From: Aristolochia californica
Taxonomy: Eukaryota > Streptophyta > Magnoliopsida > Piperales > Aristolochiaceae
NCBI GenBank assembly: GCA_029961685.1
Contig: JARWKL010000012.1
Location: 24,909,227-24,973,226, forward strand
Length of the DNA: 64,000 nt
Direction: 5' to 3'
The position numbers were made by a program, and so were the translations under genes. Below the pieces are notes generated by a model that was not told where the DNA came from, ran no database searches, and saw only the letters and a list, made by a program, of their open reading frames with translations. Positions 9,128-23,000 of this stretch are shown one piece after another (positions within the stretch are counted from its first letter, which is position 1; each line of letters opens with the position of its first letter).

Positions 9128-9184
9128 TTGTGTGTGAATAAACCCTCACGTTTCTTTATCATGTGTGGGTTTATTCACACACAA
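9128..9184. repeat. Perfect 18-bp inverted repeat (hairpin)
   Basis: TTGTGTGTGAATAAACCC (9128-9145) and its exact reverse complement at 9167-9184 enclose a 21-base loop. It lies just upstream of the neprosin relic on that strand and about 460 bp before the WAK-like start. Confidence 0.85.
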
Positions 9185-9641
9185 ACACATAATTGGTCAA
9201 ATTAGGTGGTGACAATATTATCCTTTGATTCCATTTTTTTATCTTCTATTAAATCCGGAAATGGCCTGATATAAATGAACCCCATGTGTGATTGGCCCAG
9301 TTTCATCCAAGCCGGCCAAGTTATTGGCGAGGTCACTCGATCGCTTAAGCTTTCTGCTAACTGGGATTGGGTCCCTCTGCTTCCCCTTCCACAGAAAAAT
9401 GATTGCGGGCAATGGTGAGATCATTTAAAGGGCATATCTGTTTAAGGTTGGTGTAGTCTTCAATGATGCAATCGTCACTTGATGATGTCTCCGCCAAACA
9501 AGAGAGTAAGATAGGAAAGGCCAGGTTGCTTATGAATCATTGGATGGGTAATCCTCGGATTAATCGTTCAGTCGACAGACTGTATCTGCCCATCTCAAAC
9601 GAGAATGAAGAAACCCACTACTGGAACAAGATCTCTCTGTC

Positions 9642-12600
9642 ATGGCTGCCGCTGCAAGATACCTCATCGAATACTCTCAATATCCCCTGCTTCTAATTGT
9701 ACTTATGTTTTCTGTTTCGGCAGCAACCCAATTCGATGCTCCTATTCCAGGATGTCACCAGAAATGCGGCGGCGTCGAAATAACATACCCATTTGGGATT
9801 GGACATGGGTGCCATCTCCCCGGCTTCGAGATCATCTGCGAACAAGAGATTCCCTTCATTGCGGGTTCAGAGATTCAGCTGTTAGAGATTTTGCCAGGAG
9901 AAGTTCGAGTGAATTCAACACCTTTTATAGTCTCTTACTGCCCGCTATCTTCTAAGCGCGATGATGCAGCTAAGAGCATCGTCCTTCCCAAACACGGGCC
10001 TTACACATTTGCCACCGGCTCCAATAATCTTGTTGCTCTGGGTTGTAATGTGGAGGGAGTGGTGTTGTACGGCCCCGGTACTTCAACGTCGTTCTGTCTC
10101 TCAAGCTGCCTGTATTCATCCAAGGAAGCTTCGAAGGGTACTTGTCACGGAAATGGCTGCTGTGAGACACCGATTGACGAGGTCACGGATTCTCTGCAAG
10201 TGATAGTTCAGAAATTTGACAATCCGTACCCAGCAACTTATTCCTGTAAATATGCGTTTATAGTTGAAGATGGACGGTACAATTACAGCCAGTCGGATCA
10301 TTTTTCCAGCAGTGCGTCCACCATCAGTATGAAGCTTGAATGGGCGATTGGAGAAGGTACTTGCGGCCAGGCAGTTGGAACGAGTTCTTATGCTTGTGGA
10401 ACGAACAGCGCCTGCGTTGAATCCAGGAGAGGCGCCGGTTATCTCTGCGCATGTAGTGAATGGAACAAAGGCAATCCTTATCTCAGCGGTATTCGAGGAT
10501 GTCGAGGTAGGTATTTTGCATTGGCTGCATATTTCAGTTATCAACAAGTGTGTCTCCAAGAAGATACAGAAAATGTGAAATTTACAGTCTAGTACTAATG
10601 CAATATCTTATTTCCTGTAAATTCTGCAACTTGTTTTTCTAGTCTTGTATGATAGTTCTTAGTTTTTCAGAACTCTGGGAAAGATCTTAGATTAAAATTA
10701 CTGTTGGTCCTATCAGCGTTTAACGGTTTTACATGTTTCTTCTTTTCCCAGTTTCTGCAGGAAATGACTTCCCACATTGCCCAGAAAAATGCGGGAACGT
10801 TACCATCAGTTACCCTTTTGGAATCGGCCAGGGCTGTTTTAGCCGCGGATTTGAAGTTACTTGCGGAAATTCCATTCCGTACTTGGCCGATTTGGATGTC
10901 CAACTCTATGAGATCACGCAAGGAGAAGTAAGCATCAACTCGACAACCTTCATGGCAATGGAGTGCCCTGGGACAGTAGAATTAAAAAATTCCACCAGAG
11001 TAGAGCTCCCCCAAGACAGCCCCTACACGATTTCTGTCGGCTCCAATAAATTCATGGTGGTCGGCTGCGACGCTGAAGGAACAGTCACAGACGAAAATTC
11101 CCGGTCAGAGTTTTGTCGCACAAGATGCAGTACCAGAGGAAATGCTGTCAACGGGAACTGCACTGGAGATGGATGCTGCCAAAAGAGCCTTCCTCTGCTT
11201 CGCAAGTCATTTGACTTGACAGTTAGCAATATAAAATCAACACATTTCAATGCTTGTAGTTATGCATTTGTAGCTGAAGATGGAAGCTACAAGTTCGAGG
11301 AAGATGACCTGCTTAGTTTTCAAAGCACTGCTGATATCAGGATGAAGCTTGAATGGGCTCTGGGGGAAGAGACTTGCAGTGAAGCCAAGCTGTCTCCTCT
11401 GTATGCTTGCAGCAGAAACACAACTTGTGTGGAGTCATCTAGGGGATATGGGTATCTCTGTAGCTGTTTAGATGGCTACCAAGGGAACCCTTACAGCTCT
11501 CAAGGTTGCCAAGGTCTCTTTCTTGTATCCATGTAGACAAACTTAACCCATATATAGACCTGATAAGTGACTTAAAAAAGATATTTTTTCTCTGTTGAGC
11601 AGATATCGATGAATGCAGTTACTGGAAGCAGACCATATGCTTTGCAGGAGCTAGTTGCAGGAACAAACCTGGAGGGTACGACTGTATCTGCCCGAAGGGG
11701 AGTTTCATCGGCAAGCTCGGCTGCCACAAGCCTGGTTCTGTGGCCCACGTGATTGCAGGTTGCAGCTTGAACCTTCATATATTCAAATTACCAAACGCCC
11801 AGAAGACATTGGATGATTTCTTCTTCCTTCTGCTAATTTCCAGAGTGATGGTTGTCTTTTCTCTTGCAGCAAGCATATCACTAGCTGCAATCATGGCAGC
11901 GTGCATCTCATGGTGCTATTGGGTTTACAGGAAGAGAAAACTTTTAAAACTAAGGGCTAACTACTTTCTCAGGAATGGCGGCCTTCTGTTACAGCAACAC
12001 CTCTGTCCCAGAAAAGGTTTAACCAGCAAACATCCCAAAATTTTCTCTGCAGAAGAGCTCAAATTAGCCACTGAAAATTACAAGAGCAGTCGAGTTCTGG
12101 GGCATGGAGGCCACGGCACTGTCTACCAAGGAACTCTGAAAGATGGGACGGTAGTAGCTGTTAAAAAGTCACAAGTTGTGGCTCAGGACAAGCTGGACCA
12201 ATTCATTAACGAGCTCATTATACAAACCCAGATCAATCACAGAAACATAGTGAAGCTGTTAGGATGCTGCTTAGAGACCCAAGTTCCACTTCTGGTCTAT
12301 GAATACATCCCAAATGGTACCTTACACCAAAACCTCCACCAAGGTCCAGAATTCCCTCGCCTTCCATGGAAGGATCGTCTCCGAATAGCCACTGAAGTTG
12401 CAGAGGCCCTGTCTTACTTACACTCGTACGCTTCCATGCCCATCTTCCACAGAGATGTCAAGTCATCGAATATATTACTAGACCAAAATTCAACTGCGAA
12501 ACTGGCGGATTTTGGAATTTCAAGACTTGTGCCAATTGACAAAGACCAAGTATCTACAGCAGTGCTGGGGACAATCGGGTACATCGATCCTGCATATTTC

Positions 12601-13002
12601 AACAGCGGGAAGTTAACAGAGAAGAGCGATGTATACAGCTTTGGGGTGGTTTTGCTTGAGCTACTAACCGGGAAGAAGCCAATTATACAGGACGTGAGCC
12701 AAGATTCCAGCAGCTTGGTTGTGCATTTTCAATCCCATAACAACAGTGGGAAGTTGTTGGAGATTCTGGATGAGGAAATCGTCAAGGAAGGGGCAATTGA
12801 GCAAGTGCTGGCAATTGCAGAGATTGCCCGAAGCTGCGTTAGTAGTGAAGGAGAAAAGAGGCCATCAATGAAGCGAGTGATGCAGGAGTTCACTTACATA
12901 GGGAAATACATTCCGTCCATCAATGAAGCGAATGATGCAGGAGTTCACTTACATAGGGAAATACATTCCGTCAAATGTATTGGCTTTCTGACAGGCTCTT
13001 AA
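9642..13002 (+). CDS. Wall-associated receptor-like kinase with duplicated ectodomain
   Basis: Predicted CDS join(9642..10506, 10761..11513, 11603..11758, 11870..13002), 968 aa; all introns GT-AG and phase 1. Signal peptide about residues 1-28. The first GUB_WAK_bind-type module starts at CHQKCGGVEITYPFGIGHGC and its Cys-rich tail ends in a CACSEW...GNPY EGF-like motif. Exon 2 (residues 289-539) repeats the whole unit: CPEKCGNVTISYPFGIGQGC to CSCLDGYQGNPY. Exon 3 encodes a calcium-binding EGF repeat (DIDECSYWKQTICF...CICPKG). Exon 4 has the membrane helix (about 592-611) and an RD-type Ser/Thr kinase: GHGGHGTVY loop, Lys690 (VAVK), HRDVKSSN with Asp787, DFG Asp805, GTIGYIDP. WAKs bind pectin at the wall and signal inward. 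Two galacturonan-binding modules are unusual; alternatively exon 1 could be an ectodomain-only neighbour, but matching phases favour one gene. The C-terminus is altered by a 55-bp duplication. Confidence 0.85.
12862..12971 (+). repeat. 55-bp tandem duplication at the WAK 3' end
   Basis: Copies 12862-12916 and 12917-12971 (beginning CCATCAATGAAGCGA) differ at one base by eye. 55 is not a multiple of three, so the second copy is read in another frame and the natural stop is bypassed. Confidence 0.9.
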
Positions 13003-13361
13003 TTGAAATTTGATTAACTACACTGATCTAACTGATAATCAACGACTTCCAGCCAAAATGAAACAAACTTGGACAAATTAGCGTGTTCTTATTTGGTTTA
13101 CACGTCTCCTTTGCAAGAATGGGAATATCATAATCAGTACAAATAGTCTTCCGATTAGCAAAATTAAATTGAAGAAATGCAGATAGTTTGCATCCTTAAT
13201 GAAAATTACATACGCTAAAGCAATTTTTCTCTGTCTAAATCAAACCCTTTTTAAATGGGATGTAATTCATGTAATAGAACGCCAGGTATTCCTCCAAAAT
13301 TTTCAGTAAAATCTTCAGTCATTGCCTACTTATTCAACTGAATCAAGGTACTCCTCGTCAT
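13003..13361. other. Convergent spacer between WAK and Sec61-beta
   Basis: About 360 bp holding the 3' UTRs of two genes that face each other. No other feature seen. Confidence 0.5.
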
Positions 13362-13604
13362 CTACTGAGCCCTGGGAACAAAATAGAACTTGCCAAGAAC
13401 GTGTAGAACAGCTACGAAGGCTATGAATCCAGTGCTCATGATAAGAACCGTATTGGGGGCAATCTTTGCACCCGTATTATCGTCTGTATAGAACTGGAGC
13501 ATCGTGTTGACTCCTCCTGAACCTGCACTAGCCGTCCTCCTCCTGCGCATGCTTGCAGCTGCGGCAGCACTGCCCCTGGGAGGTGCTCCGTCGTTTGCAA
13601 CCAT
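13362..13604 (-). CDS. SEC61B: Protein transport protein Sec61 subunit beta
   Basis: An 80-aa tail-anchored subunit of the ER protein-conducting channel Sec61. The protein has an Ala/Gly/Arg-rich cytosolic N-terminus ([19 protein letters not shown]), the conserved linker [19 protein letters not shown] and one C-terminal membrane helix ([19 protein letters not shown]), ending in FVPRAQ. This is full family length and an uninterrupted frame. Upstream, a splice acceptor (CAG before GTCTTCGAG, at 13623/13624) and a donor near 14491 suggest an approximately 870-bp intron in the 5' UTR, with the first exon around 14491-14640. It converges with the WAK-like gene. Confidence 0.95.
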   Translation of the reverse strand: MVANDGAPPRGSAAAAASMRRRRTASAGSGGVNTMLQFYTDDNTGAKIAPNTVLIMSTGFIAFVAVLHVLGKFYFVPRAQ

Positions 13605-13623
13605 TGTCTACTTCTCGAAGACC

Positions 13624-14640
13624 TGGTGAATATTTCATTATAGAAGCAAACAAACGGAGCATCAGGAAAGAACTTGGGGGAAAAAAACAAAAAAAAAGAG
13701 CAATTTGGTTTAGATAAAACCAATTCACCAAAAGAAAAACCGACTCGCAGAACCACCAATGAAGTGGTTTTGAGGAATGTTACCAAAGTTATTTACATAT
13801 AATATATTAACATACTGGCATGTTCCATGGTGATTGTATCCAATTTGCATTCATCCCGGTATTCGCAAAAGCTTTACAAAACAAAAGAAGAGGAAATCGT
13901 GCCTTGTTTAGCAACTGCCGAGGCAGAAAAACAGATGAAATACGGATTCTTTATTCATATGACATCAAAACGCCATAACCACAACAACATAGCACAGCAA
14001 CGCATTAGTTATTCACCCCAAAGACTGAAAATTTAATATTTAAACCCAAACCTTAGAACCAAACGCAGGAAAACCTTTAAGACAGATTATCACGTAAATC
14101 GTAATGAACAACAATTCAAATCAATTTAACACGTTAAGCAGGTACAAGTTTCATCAAGAAAAACAGCGAACAGCTAACGAAATGCTCACTGAGATGAGAT
14201 TAACACGTTGTCAAGTAAACCTTTTAGATCCGCTTCATATCTTACATTCGATCGAAATCCATAACATTATCGGTTAAAGAAAGAGACGTAATAACGAAAT
14301 TCGTTCCAGATCTCTCACTAGCTTGAAACATAGGAATCCATTCAACACAGATCTGGCATTACACGAGAAAAAAGAATACAAACCTGGCGAAGATGGATCC
14401 AGAAAGCGAAACAAAAAAGTAACGGTAAATAAGAAGAAGAAGAAGAAGAAGAAACAGATGAAGGGAAAAAAAAAAATTAAATTGATTCACCTGAATGGAG
14501 TTTCTCCCTTGAAAGTCTTTGCAGAACTTGTAGAGACTCGGAGCTGCGAATCCTTCGGCTTCGACTTCCAGCGAGAAGCCTCGGCGTCTGTCTGCGGCTT
14601 TTAGCCTTCGAACTCCGGCCGGTAGAGGAGAAGGGTACTA
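13624..14640 (-). other. 5' UTR intron and leader exon of Sec61-beta
   Basis: On the minus strand ACTCCATTCAG followed by GTGAATC (about 14491) makes a donor, and the acceptor lies just before the coding exon. The region contains an (AAG)n run (14430-14452) and T-rich intron sequence. No other gene is supported. Confidence 0.5.
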
Positions 14641-16227
14641 ATGTCCTACGCGTTAAACGAAGGCCATATCGATCTTATCCGTCAAAGATATACACGTGGC
14701 CTGACAGCTGAATTCCACGGCGGGGGGATGATACATGCCGTTGATTTTTAAGCATCTGCCAATAGAAAATTTTCCCTACTTAAAATAAAACTCCAATGTT
14801 GCAAAAATCGAATCGATTACAAAAAAGAACTGGTTTTATATTTTAAATAAATTTTAAAGAAAAATTAAATTAAATTCCAAATATAATTATATTTAAGGAG
14901 AAAGTATCTATTTTTTAAATAAATTTTATTTTTCCAATATATTATTAAAAATAATAAATATAATGCATAAAAATAATAGTTATTTTGTATCTAATTATCC
15001 CCTTAATTAAATAATGAGATAAATAAATTTTATCCCTTTCATTAGAGGGGTTAGTATACATGGAATTATTCTGCAATTGAATTCAATTGCAAAATAATAG
15101 TAATTTGCAAAGTTAGTGTGTCTAGAATTATAGCCTACTCTATTATAATATGATTATATTATTAACTTTATATTATTTACATAAAATATTTTAATTTCTT
15201 TATAAAATAATACATTCTTTATTAAGTAAAATTTTTATGATGTAAAAAAATTATCATAATAAATATAATTATTATGAATTAATAATAATAATATTATTAT
15301 TATTTCTTATAGTTTAAATTTAAAGTTATTTAAATACTTTGATCTATAATTAAGCAAGTTCTTATAGATAGATGGTTTCAGCCCACTCACATATGGAGGA
15401 ACCAATTCATCTTACCTCACTCTCAACATGCTCCTAGTTAGCAATTAGTGGAATTCTTCAGCTTATTAGAGAAATAGATATGATACCTTGGATGAGTTTG
15501 TGAAGTCTTTCATAAGGTTTCATTGTAGTAGAAGGGAGACATTCTTCTCCCATTACCTTCTTCATCTCTTGTTATGCATTGATCTTAGGCTTAAAAAGTT
15601 AGCTTTGATGGTATGTTATGGTTTGCCACCATAAAGCGGCTCACACCCTTAAGTGTAAAACTATCAAAATAACTTGTTTATTAGGCGGAACTCCTTGAAC
15701 CGAAACCTATAACAACAAGGCTCCCATTAAATTCAAGAATCTCAATTTTGATTTTATTTTTCCATTAATTATTGTATCAAAGTGGATGATTTTACAATTG
15801 AGGTCCTTGAACTAGAGCTTTCATGAAATTTTCACCTTCGTCATAGTTTTTGAGCCACATTGTCAACTCCCATACTCGCACCATACTCATAGTGGCTCAT
15901 GACAATTACTTCATGAGCTAGCCTTGATTACACACTACATTTGATACCAAAATAAAACTGCAAAACTAATGAAATATGGTTGATACAAGTAGTTACCTCA
16001 AAAGAATAATCTATTTGTTGGAATTTGTATGGATTACTTATAATACGAATCAATTTCAAATTAATTATCCTTAAATATAAAATAATTTCCTGAAATAAAA
16101 AAACAAGGCAACATAACATAAAATAAGAACAAAATGGAGGATTGAAAACCAGACCGGAATCGGTCCACTTAAGTGATAAACATATCCACCACTCGTATTG
16201 CTCGCACGCACGGCAAGGTCACTGAAG
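14641..16227. other. AT-rich intergenic region
   Basis: Very AT-rich (about 14800-15350 includes ATAATAATATTATTATT). No recognised gene or element. It separates divergent Sec61-beta and eS30 promoters. Confidence 0.5.
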
Positions 16228-16282
16228 AATTAGGGCTTATGAGGTATAAATAGCCGAGGTCAAGATGCTATAAGCCCTAATT
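16228..16282 (+). promoter_or_regulatory. eS30 core promoter: TATA box bracketed by a telo-box-like inverted repeat
   Basis: TATAAATA at 16245-16252. A perfect 13-bp inverted repeat, AATTAGGGCTTAT (16228-16240) and ATAAGCCCTAATT (16270-16282), flanks it. AGCCCTAA resembles the telo box/site-II type motifs common in plant ribosomal-protein promoters. The ATG lies about 80 bp downstream of the right arm. Confidence 0.7.
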
Positions 16283-16360
16283 CGCAGTTGTTCGTCATCG
16301 TTACAGAGAGATAGATCACAGGAACGCGTTGTTGCCACTGCGGAGTTCCAATCAGCCATC

Positions 16361-17181
<821 letters not shown>

Positions 17182-20046
17182 ATGAGAGGATTTTGTAGAT
17201 GAAGTGGTTCCTATAGTTTGATGTTATGCACTTAGTTTTTTGTTGGTAAATTTTGCTAAACACAAAAATATGTACGAAATATGGTAAGCTTTTCTTTAGA
17301 TCTTTGGTTGCACTTGCGTTGTGATTTCTGGAACGTTCTTTATATATTTGTCTGGCTTCCATGTTTCATTGGCAACTTCTGAGATGATTGTTGGCACTGT
17401 GCACTCCTTTGTTTGCAGTCATCTGAAATTGGTTCATTAAGGCTCTATGTTACTTGGAGCTCATGTTGTGAAACTATACCAAAGGTACATTGGTGTAATT
17501 CTCATCTTATTTCTTCCTGGAAAAGCGTAGTTTTCCTATAAGCTTCATGTGAATATGGTTTGCTGCAGGATTTTTGTGTATATATTTTTAAATTGTCTAG
17601 TGTAATTAAGCATCCTATAGGAAACTTAAGAAGATGCAAATAAAGGAGTGCTTCACCAGGGTTGAGGAAGGTTTTTGTATATATTTTTGATTGATTCGAC
17701 TGGTCGTTGATTTCGAATCCTCTCTCTAATAAAATTCTGGTTCAATCGGATTGACTTGTCCGTTATTGAATGACGTAAATATGAGAAAAGGTTATTTTCA
17801 ACCTAATTAACTTAATAATTTATAAGAAAGAAAAAGTCTTTGTTTTGTTTTATAAGAGATAAGTTGAAGATATTTGATTACAGAGAATTATGTATTTCAT
17901 TAATACTTTTATATATTAACATCATATTTTGATGTTATTTATACCTTTATATGTATCATATTTTATAGGTTTCATTTACCAAATAATGGGTTATTGAGTA
18001 AATAAATGGATAATCTTTTGTTAGTTATCCATTGTTGATTACATAAAAACATTCGATTGCTTTAATGTAGTCGACTATAAAAGTATTTAATTTTTATCTA
18101 TAAATTAAAATTTTGTTAAAATATTTAAGTTATTTAGTTATTACACTTATTGTTGATGCAGGAAAATATAAATGGCATGGGTATGCATTGATCACGAGAC
18201 GTACGAGAAATTAAATGGTGTCTCACTACTTTAGAATTCTCTGCCGTTCCTCATTCAGAAATAAGTTTGGTGTATCATTCAAGAGTTTCTATTCTTTACC
18301 AATTTAATTAACATTATTTCAGACTTTTTTGCCATTACACATTTATGGTACGACGGCTTGCATAATTGACCCGCAACTCTTGGAAGTTTGCGGGACCATA
18401 CTCGACCCTTCTGTAATGGACTAGTCACCCTTGACCACTCCGAGTACTGACTCGGAATTTTATAAACAGGAATCGCATTCCAATTCTTCTTTTTAAACTC
18501 TTTAACACCACCATGTTCAAGTTTCCAACATTTTTCCGTAGGCATCTTACGGTGAGAGCTGTTCATGGATGGTATCGCCACTCGCCAGGGCTGCAAATTA
18601 TTCTAGGTTATTCACTCCAAAATTCGCCATCAAAGATCTGTTCGTACACGTTAGCCTGCACGACATACTGCGGTACCTGATCCAGATCAAGCGCGGCAAA
18701 TACTAAGAATGAAATCTGGGATTTCCTGGTTATGTACGAAATAATGAATTTATACATTGTAATCGTTCTACTTCTTGTGTTTGAACCTCGTGAAAATCTA
18801 CGATTTTCTACCTTGTAAGCAAGACGAAGTGTCAATCCTGTCGCATCAAGTGAATTTGAAATGCAAAAAATCATCTGTATCTTTCAAATAGAATTTGATA
18901 TAGCCAATGGGGATCGGCGGTTCCTGTAAAAAAATTCCAATAGCTTTGAAAGATTCGTAGAAAATCAATTCCCAGAAGAAGAGATCAGAGCCTTGAGGTG
19001 AAAGGCTAGACCTCTGCTCAGAGTTCACGCTTCGGATACACGTGTGACTGGAGCCACATGTTGTTAACCGACTCCCTTCCTTCGAGGAATTCGCCAATTC
19101 ATCAAAGCATCGCTGCTGTCAAAGTAAAACATACCAACAACGGACGATCAGTTCAGGTTCCCACGAATTAAAATAAGACGCCGAACAGTCTGCTATGGTA
19201 TAAGGGCAAACTCATGCATGCGCCCATGGATATCCTGCTAGCGTGATCTTTGGATTTCTTCACCAACCTTTTCTGGGTTCTCAATTTTTTCGGTTTTTCG
19301 AGTGGGCATCATCTTTGGTGCTTCCTGATCTCTTGGAGACTCTTCTTGCCTTTGCTTTCTTTTGTCACTGATATCTGTTCATCTGTTCTATAACCTTCTG
19401 TCATGTTCTGCGAGACGTGTCATCGTTCCTTCTGCCTCCTTTACTTTTTACTTTTGAACGTAGAGACGGCTGGTTCTTTTTGACATCTCTACTGGTAAAA
19501 CCATTGTGGGACAAGTCGGAAGCATTTTACATCAAAACGATTGCAAATCTCCATCTGGATTTCGTGGTTTTGTTGAATCATCCCGAGTGGAGCATCTGGG
19601 AAGGTGAATTCTCGTCAGGTTTCCTTCTTCTAGGAGAACAAGAATCGGGAAAATCACATCTGGCTGGTCTTCGTTGTTCAGCATAGACTATATTCGAATC
19701 CTCGAGGGAAGGTAAAGTACGCAGAAGCTCCAGAAATCCGGAAATTTCAAATCTGGGTCTTCTTGTTGTTTGAACGCCATCCTCGTTTTAGATGTGGGAT
19801 GGGGTAATATGCTCTGTTGAACCATTTGTCCTCTGGTACGCAGAAAACAATATCCGATCCTTTCAATAGAAGATGCACTATTTGATTTGTGTATCAGAAC
19901 GGGTTAAGTCGACCCAGTTGGGAAGTTCTCTTATCGTGGTGAGTTTCAGGTCTAGGAAAGGCCTGGATTTCGTTAAAACAATCGGAAGTGAAATACCCAC
20001 CAGCTAGAAAGACTAATTCCTTTCGTCTTGAATTCCTATTTTGAAG
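17182..20046. other. Intergenic region and 5' leader of the glycosyltransferase gene
   Basis: 17182-18270 is AT-rich with no recognised feature. 18279-19097 contains overlapping minus-strand open stretches (about 83-105 codons each) with mixed composition that I cannot assign to a family. About 19200-20046 is pyrimidine-rich and probably promoter and 5' UTR of the downstream gene. Confidence 0.4.
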
Positions 20047-23000
20047 ATGCTGCCTAGGGTTTCCTCAGCAGAGGAAGCAAAAGACGGCGCCACCAGATCA
20101 CACTCCAGGGCTTTTCCTTTAACCCTTCTCAAATTTTTGCTTCTGTTTCTCGCCTTGGGTCTCGGTTTTTCCTTACTTAGCATGTACTTGACTAGATATT
20201 TTGGAGTTCAAAATCTACTTGCCACCTCTCGTCCCAGTTACCGGCCATGCTTTCAAGAACCGAACAATCTCAGTAGGTGGATCAAGCCCCCTTCTAATTT
20301 GATGCACTCGATGAATGATGAAGAGCTATTTTGGAGGGCATCCTTTGTGCCTCGTTTGAAGAAGTATCCTTTCAGGAGGGTTCCGAAGGTTGCTTTTATG
20401 TTCTTGACAAAAGGACCACTGCCACTATATCCTCTGTGGGAGGAGTTTCTGAAGGGTCATGAAAGGCTTTACTCGATCTATGTTCATTCATTACCATCTT
20501 ACCATGCCAACTTTCCCCCAAGTTCAGTCTTTTACCGGAAGCAAATCCCCAGCCAGGTAAGATTACCTAATGTACGCAAATGGTTACTATAAAAGGATTT
20601 GCTTATGAAAAATGAGCTGAAGATCATTCAACATACTTCTTTTTTTGTTAATTTTTTATTTAATTGAACACTAATTTATTATAGTTAGATGTAGCAGAAT
20701 ATCTTGTATTCTAGATCCTTCTTTTTCATTCACTCTCTTTTATGTGGTGATCAAGGTGGTTATTTTATTTTTATTTTCAAATTTTTAGTTTGTTCATTGA
20801 TTAATTGACTCTTGAAATATTGACATTCTTGGTGATAATGGTTCAAGTGTGAGGGAGAAGGTTCTTTTTACACTATATGATGAAGAGAAAAAATTATCTG
20901 TACACATGAGAATGTAGTTTCAAGCTAAAGTACATGGTTGGATTGAATTATGAAACTTTATTCTGATGGAATTGTTGGGTTGATGAAATGAGCAAATTTT
21001 TACCATTAGAAAGTGGATGAAACTTCTAGCTTCGTGGAGTATCAGAGGGAAGATTTCAGTTGGCAGGATTGAACTGAAAAAGAAGATTGAAGAAACTAAT
21101 GAAGTGGAAAGAGTGAAATCATTCAGCAATAAATTATTACAGCTGTAGGTGACTTTCAGCATTAGTTACAACCTGAAACTCAATGCATGCTATTGATGAA
21201 ATTCTTGATCGTTCTACATGGTTTTGGTCTGTCATGCCATTGAGACAGAGACTGAATTAAGTGGCACGAAAGATTTCAACTTTGAACTCAGAACATTTAA
21301 TTTGTACACATCTAGTGATTGAAAAGGTCAGCAAAATGGAACTTCCTTAAAGATGATCCCTCGGTATTGTCATAAAATGCTTGTGCTGCAGGAGGCCATA
21401 TATTGTCTCTAGGGAAAAGGCTAAAACGGTCATAGCACCTGGAAAAATTTGCCTTCTTATGTAGGCCACATAGAAAAGAAATTCTGTTTTTGTTGAAATT
21501 TATATTACCATTCATTACATCTCCTTATTTCAATTGATAGAATAAAATGTACTTACTATTCGGAAACACTTTCGATCGAATTACAATAATCCAATGCAAA
21601 ATCCTCTTCCTTGGATCATTCACTTTCCAAATATGAATGGTTATTTTAATTCCTCTTAAAAAATAATGTTCTCAAGTTTCACATTTTCTAAGGATTTCAT
21701 CACTTTGGTAGAATTACTATGCTCCAATGTGGCGAAATCCTCTGCCTTGGATCTTTTTATTTTTTATTTTTATTAAAATGTGAATAGTCACAGTTCCCTC
21801 TCTTGACAAATCATTTTCTCATGGTTCAAAGTGTTTTATCAAAAGTCCCTGTAATGTTGGCCTCACCTATGTAATGAGGAATACCATCAAGAGTTGTGGG
21901 TTCATTTTAATACATGATGAAAACTAATTCTTCTAGCCTAAGATTATTTAATGTGGCCATAAGTATGAAGTCCTGAAGTTTCGTCTCCCTGGGATTATGT
22001 GGTCTATTGTGCTTCTAATGAGCAGTCAAAAATAAATGATGCAAGTGTTATTTTTCATGTTGAGAAACCACTGCCAACAGGGTAAACCTGAGTTTGTAAC
22101 CATTGTGTTTACCTTGTATTGTCAGACATTTCCAATCTAAAGCTTTGATCTTAGAATGATACTTGGTAGTATTACAATTCACCTATTTTATGAATACCTT
22201 TATAGTTTTTTCACAATTTTTTCTTTTTCTGGGTCAACCTTCTAACTCTCAATATACAGTTTTCGCATGTTATGTTCATCCACTCTTTTTGATAGATGCT
22301 CTCAAGATTGTCACGTGTGGGTGTAATGGGACTTGTCTCAAGATGTAGACAACCCAATTGAGTCGAACTAGTTAGAATGGATCCAAATGTTCACACTTAA
22401 ATGCAAGACTCTCAGCAGCCTGTAGAACCTATTTTTTGGTTAAGGCAGATAATTTATTGAAATATTAATAAATTAATACAAACACTGCTGAATGTAGTTT
22501 TGACTTATTAGAACTACTATTGCAAACAACTCACTGGTCAAAGAACTGGTTTAAGACTTTTAAGAACCCAGAACTGGGATCAGGTACTATTGTCTTGCTC
22601 ACAAGGTATATTGACGGTTTAATGTATATAAATTTGGAGTAGAGTTTGAATCATCTGTCTTTCAGCTGGTCTTAAACTGATTGTCTTCTGTATTGTCTTG
22701 ATTGCAATTAGACGTGATAGTTGTCTCCTGTGTTGTCTTGATTGCAATTAGACGTGATAGTTGTCTCCTGTATTGTCTTGTTTGCAATTAGATGTGATAG
22801 TTGAATATTTTGCCAACAGCTTGTCACGCTGTCTTGAGTTAAATAGTTTTACATAGAAACTTTTATCATGTCAGTTAAAATCTCTCAACTCCTTTCTGCT
22901 GCTGTTCCTCTTGTTTCGTAAGGTTTCCCATGCCATTAATTATAAGAGAAAGTTTATTATCTGTTTCAGAGATTATCAATTTGGTCTTCGATGCTCTCTC

